A DNA stretch of 64,000 nt, from NCBI GenBank assembly GCA_026874595.1, contig CM049306.1:62690019-62754018 (forward strand), given 5' to 3'. The notes under the pieces are model-generated. The model made no database searches, was not told the origin of the DNA, and was given only the letters and a program-made list of their open reading frames with translations. The position numbers and the translations under genes were made by a program. Of this stretch, positions 47,143 to 57,944 are shown one piece after another (the stretch's first letter is position 1; each line of letters starts with the position of its first letter). The DNA is from Sipunculus nudus (Eukaryota; Annelida; Sipuncula; Golfingiida; Sipunculidae).

Positions 47143-48603
47143 ATGGAAGAGCGTGATCAACTTATTCGTCTTTATTTTGACTTGGGTTTACCCCACATAC
47201 TGGCTATTCTAAGTGGAAAGCATGGAATAGTGGTATCAATGCGGCACCTGCAGAGGATACTTAAACAACTAGGTCTAGTTCGCCGGAGATACGCAGATAT
47301 TGGTGTCGCTGTTAGGTTTATTAATCATAAAATTCAGACATCAGGATCATTACATGGCTACAGATGGATGTTTCATAAATGTGTACAAAATGATATTAAA
47401 ATAAGAAAGGAGGATGTCCGTGGACTTCTCTCAATTCTTGACCCAGCTGGTTCTGCAGAACGCAGGTCCCGAAGATTACATCGGCGTTCCTATTTTTCTA
47501 AGGGTCCAAATTTCATCTGGCATATCGACTCCTACGATAAATTGAAACCCTTTGGAATCTGTATAAATGGATGCGTTGACGGATTTTCAAGAAAGATAAT
47601 TTGGGTGAAAGCATATCACACCAGCAGTGATCCGAAACTTGTTGGGGGATATTTTATTGAAGCGTTAAGTGAGACTGGTGGTTGCCCAAGAATTGTAAGG
47701 GGGGACAGAGGAACCGAAAATGTCAGTATATGCCAGTTCCAGCGCTCCTTGCGTCAAGATGATGAAGACTTCTTTGCAGGTATTTGCTTTAATTTCCTAT
47801 CTTAAATGAACATAGCGTCTGAATTTGTCCTATCTAAAATGAAGCGTCTGATATTTTATCTGTTAAGTATTCAACTCTAACACTAAAGACACATTACCTC
47901 TGAATTATTACAAAAACAATAGCACAAAATGTTAGCACTACTGAAATTTATTCAAATACACCTGGTGATTTGTAAACAATATATACTATGGCAGAGAATT
48001 AATAAACGGTTATTATGGTAATAAAAGTTCACCATCCTGAGTTTGCTAACTGTGAAGAATAATGAATATATAAAAGAAAACAAAGCTTGGACAGCAGTTA
48101 AAACCATCCAGTGAATGCCCATCGATTTGGATGGAACTTAACCTCGATTACTTATTTAATTTAACTATTCTATTATGATGACGGAGGGCTAAACTATTTA
48201 CGGCAAGTGATCTCCTATGTGACTGTGATTTTTATGTTGAAATGATAGAGGCCACATTTATTATCTACCAGGTTTACTGCATGCTATATGATGATGGTCA
48301 TGTGCTGTTTACTGTCAGTTGTACTTTATATATGATGGGGATGATGGAGATATTTGGTATTTACTATTTTTTTATTAAAGGAGAAAAAAGTTTCCTTTAT
48401 GGCGCAAGTACAACGAATCAACGCATTGAGAGCTGGTGGGGTTTCTTGAGGAAGGAATGCATAGAATTCTGGATCGCACTTTTCCACAGACTGAAGGACG
48501 AAGGACACTTTGAAGGAGATTTTATTGACAAGAACTTAATGATCTTCTGCTTCCTCGGCATAATACAGGTATAAATTCTTTTTAATAATTATAAAATTTT
48601 TGA

Positions 48604-48678
<75 letters not shown>

Positions 48679-48817
48679 TTTATTACCACAGTGGAGGTAA
48701 TTATAAATGAATAATTCTAAGTAACCCCTTATTACAAATCCAAAGGTTCCATTCGTCTATTCAATATATATATATAAATATATAATTTTTGGAATAATAA
48801 TAATAATAATAATATAA

Positions 48818-48852
<35 letters not shown>

Positions 48853-48933
48853 ACAGTGGAGGTAATTATATATGAATAATTCTAAGTAACCCCATATTAC
48901 AAATCCAAAGGTTCCATTTGTGTATAGTATATA

Positions 48934-48993
<60 letters not shown>

Positions 48994-50741
48994 ATAGAGT
49001 AAAACTTTGCCTGACGCTCACCTAGTTTGGATATCACTTCAAAATAACGGCCTCTTTCGTTTGTTCTCTTGCTGTTCAAGCCTATTTATAAATGACAGAA
49101 TGACAGATGGGAACTGTACACATGCACTAAAAGTTTCCTTCCTGTTTATATGCCTCAGTTAATAAAAATAAATTATAATTTATTCTTGTTTCATGTTATC
49201 AAATGTTAAAAAGAGTATTATGTATAAAATTTAATGTACAATGGCAGAAAAGTTTTCAATTTTCAAGTTCAAGTGACGTGAAGTTAACGTAATGTATTTT
49301 TGGTTCCACTAAAAAGTGCTCGTAATATTATTGATTAAATTAGTCCACACCTTTAGAGCAATAAACCGGAGCTGTTTTAAATAAATAAATATGGACTAAT
49401 TTCCAGATATTTCATGGAATCCTTTCATTACACTTTCGAGTTTATTGGCTGTGTGTTTTTCGCAAATACAACCATTTCAAGTAACTATGTATATCTGTTT
49501 TTTTTAAAGCCGATTTGACATACTTTAATCTTTACTAAGGGGAATTGTTGCTTAGAATTTTCGTTCTCTTTATCAGCCAGTTTAAGCTAATCTGTATCAT
49601 CAGCTGTATGGACGGTTGTATTATTTAAAGGGGCCTATTTCGATATTTGACGTGTATTAAATGAACATAATATCTTGAACCTTTCATAAAACTAAACTAA
49701 AAGATCAAGCGGTGCCTAGGTTGTCCGTCTTGTTCATATTCTTGTGTTGATAACATGTGATGGACCCACCACATTGTACTCCAACGACATGTAGAGGCAG
49801 ACAGGGCACTCTGGACAACCTGGAAATCCGTCTAAGTTTACTCAGCACATGCAGTTTCAACCTTTGGTATCAAAATTCGTAAGATAAAAGATGTTTTGGC
49901 TAATTAAAGTTTGTAAACATGGGCAGGTGCCCATTTACAAACTGTTTATTGATGTTTACAAACAGCCTGTTGATAAACAAACAAAAACGAAACAGGCTAC
50001 AGGAACGTTATAAATGCTTTTCTGGGCGGGAGTTACTTCCTGATCATGAATTTGTACCAAGAGATAGCCAAGAATACGATAAATTTTATATGCAAGGTAA
50101 GTGAATGGCTGGCTTTAATTGCCTTGTTCACTAAACATATAGAATAAGAATGTCCAAACGTTGATCAGTAAGGGGTTGTGTCCCAGGGGTTAGGATATGG
50201 GGTGAACCATTATCAAGGACTAAATCTTAATCGGGGTTTTGTCCGACCTAAACCTGATTTTGATATGGTCTACCCCGAATCCTGATAAAGATTTTCGCCG
50301 GACATCTGTTGTGTTTACGAGATACAGCTACCTGTGATATTTTACTCCTGTTATACTGATGTTCTACATTATTATCTGCATGGCCTTTCATATTTTATAT
50401 TTTGGCAGGATGAACTGGATGAGACGGTTGATGATCGGAACAATCACATCATCAGACCATCAAAAAATGAAAAGGTTCCTCATGGTCGACCCATTGTAAT
50501 ATACAGTGTTCCAGAGTTATATGCAACTCAGAACTATGTATGTCGCGTGCAAGATGAAAACATCAATGAACTCGGTGTTCAGTGCACGTTCCGGAGCTCC
50601 ATTGCCTGTGATAAAGACATCTTCAATCTAAGCACTCGGTTGATGGCAGAGCATGACCTTAGTCCCCAGAGGGATGCCTACAAGGCACTGGACCTGTACA
50701 TTGAACTCAGAACAGTTATAAGAGGACTGATTGATACATGA
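47143..50741 (+). CDS. DDE/integrase-core transposase, three exons (about 385 aa)
   Basis: Proposed exons are 47143-47779, 48381-48568 and 50409-50741. Both introns (601 and 1840 bp) have GT...AG ends and the frame is kept: exon 1 ends one base into a codon completed by exon 2, and exon 2 ends between codons. Residues 14-46 look like a helix-turn-helix (SMRHLQRILKQLGL). The catalytic core has D129 in FIWHIDSYDKL, D188 in PRIVRGDRGTENV and E229 in TTNQRIESWWGFL, a DDE triad. Intron 1 falls between D188 and E229. Exon 3 begins DELDETVDDRNNHIIRPSKN, as in related integrase-core proteins. It should cut and join element ends at the 46590-type terminal repeats. No stop or frameshift interrupts the model, so activity is possible. 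The start at 47143 is supported by conservation in copy 2, which is frameshifted just after it. Superfamily name uncertain. Confidence 0.82.
48600..48992 (+). repeat. Intron-2 duplication with (AAT)n and (TA)n microsatellites
   Basis: Inside intron 2, a unit of (AAT)n/(ATT)n followed by ACAGTGGAGGTAATTATA and CAAATCCAAAGGTTCCATT occurs twice (about 48600-48793 and 48794-48940). It ends in a pure TA tract at about 48945-48990. The two copies differ mainly in microsatellite length. Confidence 0.9.
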
Positions 50742-52359
50742 AAAAAAGTGCATAAAAGCTAGCAGCAATATACTCATGATGTTGCAGTGCATTCCTTCAA
50801 AAAAGTTGGTTTTTAATTTAAAGTCGCCTCTGTATTATTAACGTAATAATAAATGTAGCTTTTACCCGTGAACATGATTTTGGATGCCATCAACGGTTCT
50901 CTTATTTTTCTTGCACATCTTTTATTTACATAACAAGTTGCTAGTGAACAAAGTAAAAAAAAAGGTGTAGATACCCCCTCCTCTCCTTGGCAATAGTGGG
51001 GGAAACTTGAGGACCTAGAAAACGCATAAAAACTAGGGACCCATGGGTCTCAACGCTCAGCTGAATTTGTATATAGGGATATTTGTATACGAGCTTTTTC
51101 ATGGTAAGCATGGGCGTATTCAATGGGGGGGGGGGGGAGCCTTATTGGCATAAATTATGTTAGCCTGCTACTGACAACTGTCTACAAACTATGGTTTTAC
51201 AAACTAATATTAACAAACTCACAATAAACCTCACTGACTAGTCAGTCAAGGATAATAATTGCAGATTTGCAGATGTTTCATTATCTTATTCACGCGTGTG
51301 TAAAGGCAGCTTCATTAACTTCAGCAAATGTGGCTAAAATCACACACACACTAGCAATTTTAAAATTTGCCGGCGTATATAGACCTTTTCCATATACATG
51401 TACATGTATAGCCTTTCAAACATTCCGAACTCAGCTTTTAGTGATACAGGGACGTAAGAATGGACAATTGCACCCGGTACCCAGGCGCAGATCCGGAGGG
51501 GGGACCCAGTCACCCTGCCCCCTACCCGCTCCTGATCACCATTTTTTCCCCCAAGAGACTTATGAAGTATGTTAAACAATTTGCTCAAAATATCCTAAAA
51601 GACACTATTTAACATACTTGTCGGCACTTTATAAAATACTAGGTTTTATCAAACCTAGTAGTGATTTAGCCTCAGGCCAATTCCATATATCCATGATCCA
51701 GCTTTTTAAGTGGGCCGCTACATAGCGTGCCCAAACATCCCTCGCCTACCTGTCATTATTAAATGTGTACTTTATCTAATCATACCATTATCTTACAAGA
51801 TAATGACTGACAGTGACTGAGAAATATGAGTATACAAATGTATGGCTTGACTGAAGAACGGAGGTGTAAGAAAATAAAGGACTCCAAATTCAATTTCTTA
51901 TGAATAACACTTTTATTTTAATCCTATATCGATTGACGTTACCAGTTTTTTTTAATTTTGCGCCGAAAAGGAGACACCGTAAAAGTTATTTCGTGAGATG
52001 TTTAAAGCCGGGAAATGGCGTGTACGGCCTTCTAGATGATCAAAAGTTTCTTGGGAGGGCCTCCTGACTAGTGCATTAATATATAATATAATATAACATA
52101 TACAAGTGCCTAAGCATCTTATGCCCCACCCACCCCCCGCCGGGGAAAAAATCTGGATCCTCGCCTGCACGTCTCCCCCCCCCCCCCAACACACACACAC
52201 CATAACACCATGTACACCTTGTATGGTCAGCTTACCGTGTGGGTTCTGTCCAATGTAAAATTCTTCTCATTCTTCTCATTAACATGATATGTTTATATAC
52301 ATATACAAGGAAAACGTGTCTAAAAGGCAAAGTAAAGTCTCCCCCACCCCTCGCCGACC
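50742..52359. other. Non-coding DNA with several transposon-end fragments
   Basis: No gene is recognised. Fragments reading GGGCGTATTCAATGGGGGG (about 51112), CAGGCGCAGATCCGGAGGGG (about 51481) and CCGGGGAAAAAATCTGGATC (about 52140, minus-strand sense) look like 'GGCG.ATCC.GGGGG' termini of DNA transposons. CCCATGGGTCTCAACGCTCAGCTGA (from about 51040; 20-base core CCATGGGTCTCAACGCTCAG) recurs in similar form near 54767. Confidence 0.4.
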
Positions 52360-52403
52360 TCGGTGTTGCACCCCCTATCTTCAAATCCTGGATACGCCAC
52401 TGG
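52360..52403 (-). mobile_element. hAT-like transposon terminus
   Basis: On the minus strand it reads CAGTGGCGTATCCAGGATTT then GAAGATAGGGGG, a 'CAGTGGCG..CCAGG..GGGGG' terminus common in invertebrate DNA transposons. It ends at about 52401. The partner end was not identified. Confidence 0.5.
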
Positions 52404-52810
52404 TAAAGCCCCTTTCACACCAGGCCTACGTAGAGTTGCGTAGGGCGGGGTACCGACTACGCCGAGCTTACGTCGCCCGACGCTGGCCTACGTGGCAAAA
52501 CGCCGAGGGACGCAAAGGGGTACGCGAGATGGACGCAAAAAAATAAACCTGTTTATTTTTTTTTTGGCGTACTATCGGAGTAAAGCACTGGGTGAAGAAA
52601 GTATGCAGTTTTACGCAAGTCTAGACAACACTACGCTATTGTACGCCATGCCTACGCAAGAGAACGCTATACTACCCAACCATAAGCAAACCTACGTACC
52701 CTTTACGCCATCGTACGCCAGCCTATGCACAACCTACGCAAGGACTACGCCGATCTTGCGCATTTGTTCATTAGTACGCCGAAAAGACATACCATTACTT
52801 TTCAGTCGGC
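52404..52810. repeat. TACGC-rich foldback region
   Basis: Around 25 occurrences of TACGC, ACGCC or their complements lie within 400 bp, for example CTACGCCG, GTACGCCATGCCTACGCAAG and TTTACGCCATCGTACGCCAG. On the left they appear mostly as GCGTAGG/TACGTCG. The centre is a perfect 12-bp inverted repeat, AAAAAAATAAAC-ct-GTTTATTTTTTT (about 52537-52562), which continues with ACGC/GGCGT on both sides. It starts AAAGCCCCTTTCACACC, typical of inverted-repeat elements. Identity unknown. Confidence 0.6.
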
Positions 52811-55207
52811 TGAGAAAAAAATATACGATTGCTGTCAGTTGACGGTCACCAAAAAGTGGGGAAATCGTAATATTGGAAAAAATACAGGTGGCGCCACCAA
52901 CTTAAGGGGACTGATCAAACTACTCCCTGTCAATATTTAATGCAAGATTAATGGCAATCCATGCTTTAATTATAAAGGTACTGGAGGCTTTGTTTCAAAA
53001 TTTTAATTACCCCAGGAGGGGACTTACAAATCCCATAGTTTGGATGACAGTTCGCAGTGACCTAATTTCACGTTCGAAAAGAAATTTGTTTGACCTCACT
53101 TAAATTTCTCTAGGGCCAGCGGATACAATTTGTGTCCGGATGACCAGACAGACAAAGCGCCATTCCTAAACCTAAGTTGACTTTCAGTCAGCTGAGCTAA
53201 AAACACTTATGATGGCAAACCTTAATTCCAGTGGGTGGGGTGGGGGATACTGTTTTTGGCATATCGTCGTTGTCTGCTTTATTTTTTTTGTGAACATGGA
53301 TAGTATTAGGGCACAATATTTTGTCTTCAAACTTGCACATGCAGGATTTGTGCCAAGCTCTCGGACGAGCTTGAGACCAGAGACCATGTCCTGCAAGGTG
53401 ATATTTGCATATTTGAAGCCGTTTCCGAACCTGAGGAGGCATTGTCTATAATCCAGGCTGGCCTTTACCCATTTTTAGGCTTAAGTGCTTGGTTGATTTT
53501 GCACAATTTTTGGCCTGTCGACATTTTGCCTGCTGCATATCTCCAGTTTATCTGTTACCATTTTTATTTTAAGAGATGAGTTTTCATCTTGGTGCAAAAA
53601 TGTAATATAATTATAATTCTTGCTTATTTTGAGATTGTAATGAAACGATTTTAATGTAGGCACAAAATTAACTATTTGATCCCCTTTATTCTAATAAAAA
53701 GAGCAACATATATTTTATGAAAGATGAAATCAGCTTCATCCCCCAGTCCCTAACTCGGGTTCAGGTTATGCCCTCATGTCCACTATATTCTACTATTATT
53801 TAACTTATTAAATGAATAATTTTAATGCACAAGTGCTTCACCAAAATTTTAGCTTAGTTTAGACTGACGCTTAATGTCACCAGCCCCTCTGCTTGTATCC
53901 TTTCTTGACACTCCCCTGTTCACCTGCCACTTTACTTAGCAATAATAAAACATTAAACGAGTACCCCCCCCCCCCTCCCCCCGAACTCAGGTTTTGCCCT
54001 CTCGAACCTGTTTTCAGAATCTGCATCTTAAGAGGCTAGCATTCCCAGCAGGGAATTCAATGAAAGAGCAAGAGTAGTGGGTTTAGGGAGGAAACTTTTC
54101 CAGTAGGATCTTTATCCAGATGGAGTCTTTCTCCTTGCAGGTAGTATTTTGTCTGTCACTCAAACACTGCCTACAGGCCACAGTTCCTGGAAAAGATGGG
54201 AGGTATTTGTCAAAATTTGTTTAATATTTGTTTTGGTTTGAAAATCAGGAGTCAACCAGCCAAGTCTATTCAAAGTTACAGCTACAAAGGTGTCCAAACA
54301 GAAGCCATTATTTCTTTCCAAATTAATCATTTGGTCAGGCTCAATTAATGTGAAGGAAAAAGTAATGATATGCAAGAAGCTGGTGATAAAAAAGTACACT
54401 GGATTCAAAAGTGTCAAGAACAATCCTTTTCAGCAATTGCAAACTGATGGAACTGAATCTCCAAAGGTTCCCAATTTCCTTTTGAAAAGGTACATGCACG
54501 AGTTCTAAATATCATATAAATCCATCTGGTTAAAATCTGCATGGAAAATGGGATATTAAATGGAGATGATGCGCAGCCTCTTAATATTTGCGTTATTTAC
54601 AAAATAGCATGCACTATAAGCCACAAGGCACAATGCTAAAAGAGTGTACTTTTCAAAGGCCCCCAAACACTTTAAGTTCAAAAATGAAAGTAGATTGTGT
54701 ACTCATTTAAGGTCAAATATGGAGTACATTAAAAATTGTGACAGAAAAAACAAGCGACCCATGGGTCATGACGCTCAGCTGAGCTATGACATTATGGGCT
54801 GAGATTCATAACTTCTAGTCAAATATTTGAAGACCTTGTTTGCTAATTTAGCTGAAACCTTGTAAGATGACAGAAATATATATGTCTAGTTATAGCACCA
54901 CTATCTTGTTGATGAAAGGTTTGGCTTTAGATGCATCCACAAGCTTTTCAAAGAAGTGGGTCCTGTGACCTTGACCTTTAACCTTGTGTAGTTATGTGTA
55001 AATATGGTTCTTTCCCTGTTGGTAGGTGAGCCATATGTGAAAGATGGAAGGTTTGGAATGAATCTTTTGGCTATAAGAATTAATTCTGTTGGGTGCACAC
55101 ACACACGGTTACTCGGAGAATATAGGTCCCAACTACCTAAATTCACTTTCCCAAGGAGATCCTTTTAGGACCTCTAAGATTGCATAGGGTTCGTGATCCT
55201 AGCCCTT
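52811..55207. other. Non-coding DNA with dispersed-repeat traces
   Basis: No gene is recognised. GGTGGCGCCACC occurs at 52887-52898. CTTTCAGTCAGCTGAGCTAA (about 53178) and GACGCTCAGCTGAGCTATG (about 54770) belong to a recurring mollusc-type repeat, as does GTGACCTTGACCTTTAACC (about 54965). There is a poly-C tract at about 53965-53982. Confidence 0.4.
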
Positions 55208-55567
55208 AGGCCAAAAATAAATAAGATTTGGTTCTCAGGCACTTTTATAAAAAATCAATGAGGACAGGCGTTTTTTTTTTTTTATTTTATTTTTTTGGTA
55301 TGATTTTATTAAAATGTCAAATGATAAGGGAAAAGCATGATAATAACAGATTTATGTTGCTAAATAAGTAAAAGCATAACAAAGGAAATTTTTTCAAAAT
55401 TGTATGATTTTATCTTCTTGAAAGAAATGCCCGAGTGGCTGGAGCTCAAAATTGGTTAGTTTTTATTGAAAATCAAAATAAAATTTTTTATGTTTGATGC
55501 GGGGGTTTAAAATTGATGCGGGCAGTGCCTGAGAACCATAACTTTTATTTTTTTTTGCCTTACGGTT
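55208..55567. mobile_element. MITE-like inverted-repeat element M1, copy B
   Basis: The left arm is GGTTCTCAGGCACT (about 55230) and the right arm AGTGCCTGAGAACC (about 55526). Outer A/T tracts are bounded by TTAGGCC and GCCTTA. It shares AACAAAGGAAATTTT and GATGCGGGGGTTTAAAATTG with copy A, but is about 75 bp longer internally. TIR similarity to copy A is near complete. Confidence 0.85.
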
Positions 55568-57024
55568 AAAATTTGTTCCCTGCTAATGGACGATCGGATG
55601 GAAGGACAAAGTCCCATCGCAATGACTGAAAGTCAGCTGAGCAAAAAAACTACACAGAGGAAGACTGATGATGATGACAACGACAGGCTAAAAGCCGTCA
55701 CCCCCACTGAAAGCAATATATATAATTGAGGTGCACTGATTTTAAATTTGAAATCACACAGAAAGATTTGCCTTAAATATTCTCAGGGGTCAGACTTTCT
55801 AGGTGCTTGATATCAGGTTTTGCCCATTAGCATGCAGAATGTAACCATGATTCAATTATGTATTTCAAAGGAGATTTCTGCAGACCCAACTGGATGTTTA
55901 GCAAGGACTCTCTAAACTGTTAAATGTCATACTAATAGTCTCATTGAGATATTTATCCATGTTCCTGGATTTGTAATAATTTAGAAGGATCTGACAGTAT
56001 TTTTTTTCAACTGATACTATTTGAGAGTTGTGGTCTTGAGAAAAATATGTAAAATTCACTAAACTACACTTGAATATCAGCATTGAGGCCAGAAAAAATT
56101 GTGACTGGGATTTGGGCTTGGCTGTCGCAGTGGCAACCAAAACACACACACACACACACACACACATGTAAAACTGCAGTGCAGAATAGACAACCAACAA
56201 GATGTCAGATAAAAAAGCATTATAAAACCAATATGAGCAAATTACATAAAACCAATATGAAATTTTTGATAGCATTCAGCTGGGAATTATCTTATACTTA
56301 TTGTGATAGAACAAGAAATATACTTCCAGGTTTCCAGGTACGGCTTCATACAATTCTGTTTTAAGTTATAAACAAGAGACACATTTTCTAGTATAAAGTA
56401 CAACAGGCCAATACAAATACTGTTAACTACTGTTAGGTGCATCTATGCATGCTAAGTTTTTGGTAACACAAAAAAAGTGTATTTAATTTGACATCTGAAC
56501 ACTTGGAAACTAGTGTTTTCTTGAAAACTAACAATAAACATTAAAATATAGTTTTTTGTCATGGTAGCAATCATTCAAGAAAATGAGCATCATTTCAGCA
56601 AATTGAAGTACTGAATATTCTCATCTGAAACTAAATAATGAAATAAAGAGAGACGGTTTCTGATCTCTGTTCCACATGTGGTAAAAAAGAAATCCTCAGA
56701 AACAACATATGAATGATTATTCATATTGCCTTCTTTTTATAATTTACAAAACATAAATAACTGATACAGTGCAACTTATTCTGTAAACACCTTTTTAAAT
56801 GAATACATACACTTCTTTAACATTTGAAGGAAGCTGGCACCTTATCTGTTTTAGCATCACATGGAACCTCCAATCTTGGTTTTGTTCCTGTAAACACTGT
56901 AGTAAATCAAGTTTTATTATTATCATACACTAACACTGATGTTGAAAGGATAAAATATTTTTACACAGTTCTCTGTAATTATTTCCCTTCAAGAGTACCA
57001 TTTATAACTAAACCATATAAAAGG
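55568..57024. other. Non-coding DNA with a (CA)n microsatellite
   Basis: No gene is recognised. (CA)n lies at about 56141-56166. TAAAACCAATATGA occurs twice at about 56224 and 56247. TGACTGAAAGTCAGCTGAGC (about 55624) recalls the repeat at 53178. Confidence 0.5.
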
Positions 57025-57032
57025 CTTATCAC

Positions 57033-57936
57033 TACAGAGCCCGGGAGACAACATGGTGAAAAATATGTATTAATTCATGTGTACGAATTACTAATTTGTG
57101 CACACAAATTAATAATCCATGCCCATAACTTATAATATTTTAAACATATATTTTATTTTGAAAAAATATATAATATTTATAATCATATAAATCATATATA
57201 TATAATTTATATATATATAATTTATAAATACTACACATTTATTATTTTAACATATATCATTTTATTATCTTTCTTGAAAATCCGTCATCGCATCCATTTA
57301 TACAGATTCCAAAGGGTTTCAATTTATCGTAGGAGTCAATATGCCAGATGAAATTTAGACCCTCAGAAAACTAGGAATGCCCATGTAATCTTTGGGACCT
57401 GCATTCTGCAGAACCAGCTGGGTCAAGAATTGAGAGTCCACGGACATCCTACTTTCTTATTTTAATATCATTTTGTACACATTTATGAAACATCCATCTG
57501 TAGCCATGTAATGATCCTAATGTCTGAATTTGATGATTAATAAACCTAACAGTGACACCAAGATCTGCGCATCTCCAGCGAACTAGACCTAGTTGTTTAA
57601 GTATCGTCTGCAGGTGCCGCATTGATACCACTATTCCATGCTTTCCACTTAGAATAGCCAGTATGTCCTTGTGGGGTAAAGTCGAAATAAAGACGAATAA
57701 GTTGATTACGCTCTTCCATATCGCCACTGACTGCTACATATAAGCTTAGTCAGGCTGCTTTTCATTGGCTGATAATTCGTGCGCACAGATTACTGACTTA
57801 TGGATTAACCGATTAGAATTAAGCCAGCTCTTTAAAACAATGATCTTCATTGGCTACTAATTTTTGCGCACAATTTGCTAATTTGTGTGCACGAATTAAT
57901 AAATATATTTCACTATGTCGTCTCCCGGGCTCTGTA
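57033..57936 (-). mobile_element. T1 copy 2, internally deleted non-autonomous derivative
   Basis: Both ends carry the T1 terminal repeat: TACAGAGCCCGGGAGAC at 57033 and its complement ending 57936. Flanks CTTATCAC (57025-57032) and CTTATCAA (57937-57944) form an 8-bp target-site duplication with one mismatch. On the minus strand the element runs from 57936 through a short palindrome zone, the CCAAT region and the first part of the transposase. At about 57264 it joins an AT-rich segment and the other terminal repeat. It is inverted relative to copy 1, 6.3 kb away. Confidence 0.88.
57264..57750 (-). pseudogene. Truncated T1 transposase, N-terminal remnant
   Basis: Minus-strand homologue of exon 1 of the copy-1 transposase. 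It keeps the helix-turn-helix block (VSMRHLQTILKQLGL), LGSLHGYRWMFHKCVQNDIK and, in another frame, HIDSYDKLKPFGICINGC with the first catalytic Asp. It starts in a shifted frame (MAIWKSVIN...), has a further break near 57450, and stops at the internal deletion after about residue 152, so D188, E229 and all intron sequence are missing. It cannot make a transposase. Identity to copy 1 is high (about 90% by eye), indicating a fairly recent common source. Confidence 0.88.
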
Positions 57937-57944
57937 CTTATCAA

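Larger units (their letters stand above)
46590..50741 (+). mobile_element. DDE/integrase-core DNA transposon T1, copy 1 (left end and full transposase gene)
   Basis: The left terminal inverted repeat begins at 46590 with TACGGAGCCCGGGAGACGAC and matches both ends of copy 2 (57033-57936). It is followed by a palindrome array, a promoter-like stretch and a three-exon transposase gene. The span is given to the stop codon because no right terminal repeat was found downstream; it may have been lost or lie beyond later insertions. The superfamily is not established; the protein resembles eukaryotic integrase-core (rve-like, IS3EU/Ginger-like) transposases. Confidence 0.75.

Noticed and set aside
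52289-52842. Overlapping ORFs of 85 and 116 codons with many Arg/Tyr residues
   Set aside because: They translate the TACGC-rich repeat in different frames; no recognised domain.
46587-57936. One 11.3-kb transposon using the copy-1 left end and the copy-2 right end
   Set aside because: Copy 2 has its own pair of terminal repeats and its own CTTATCA duplication, so it is a separate insertion.
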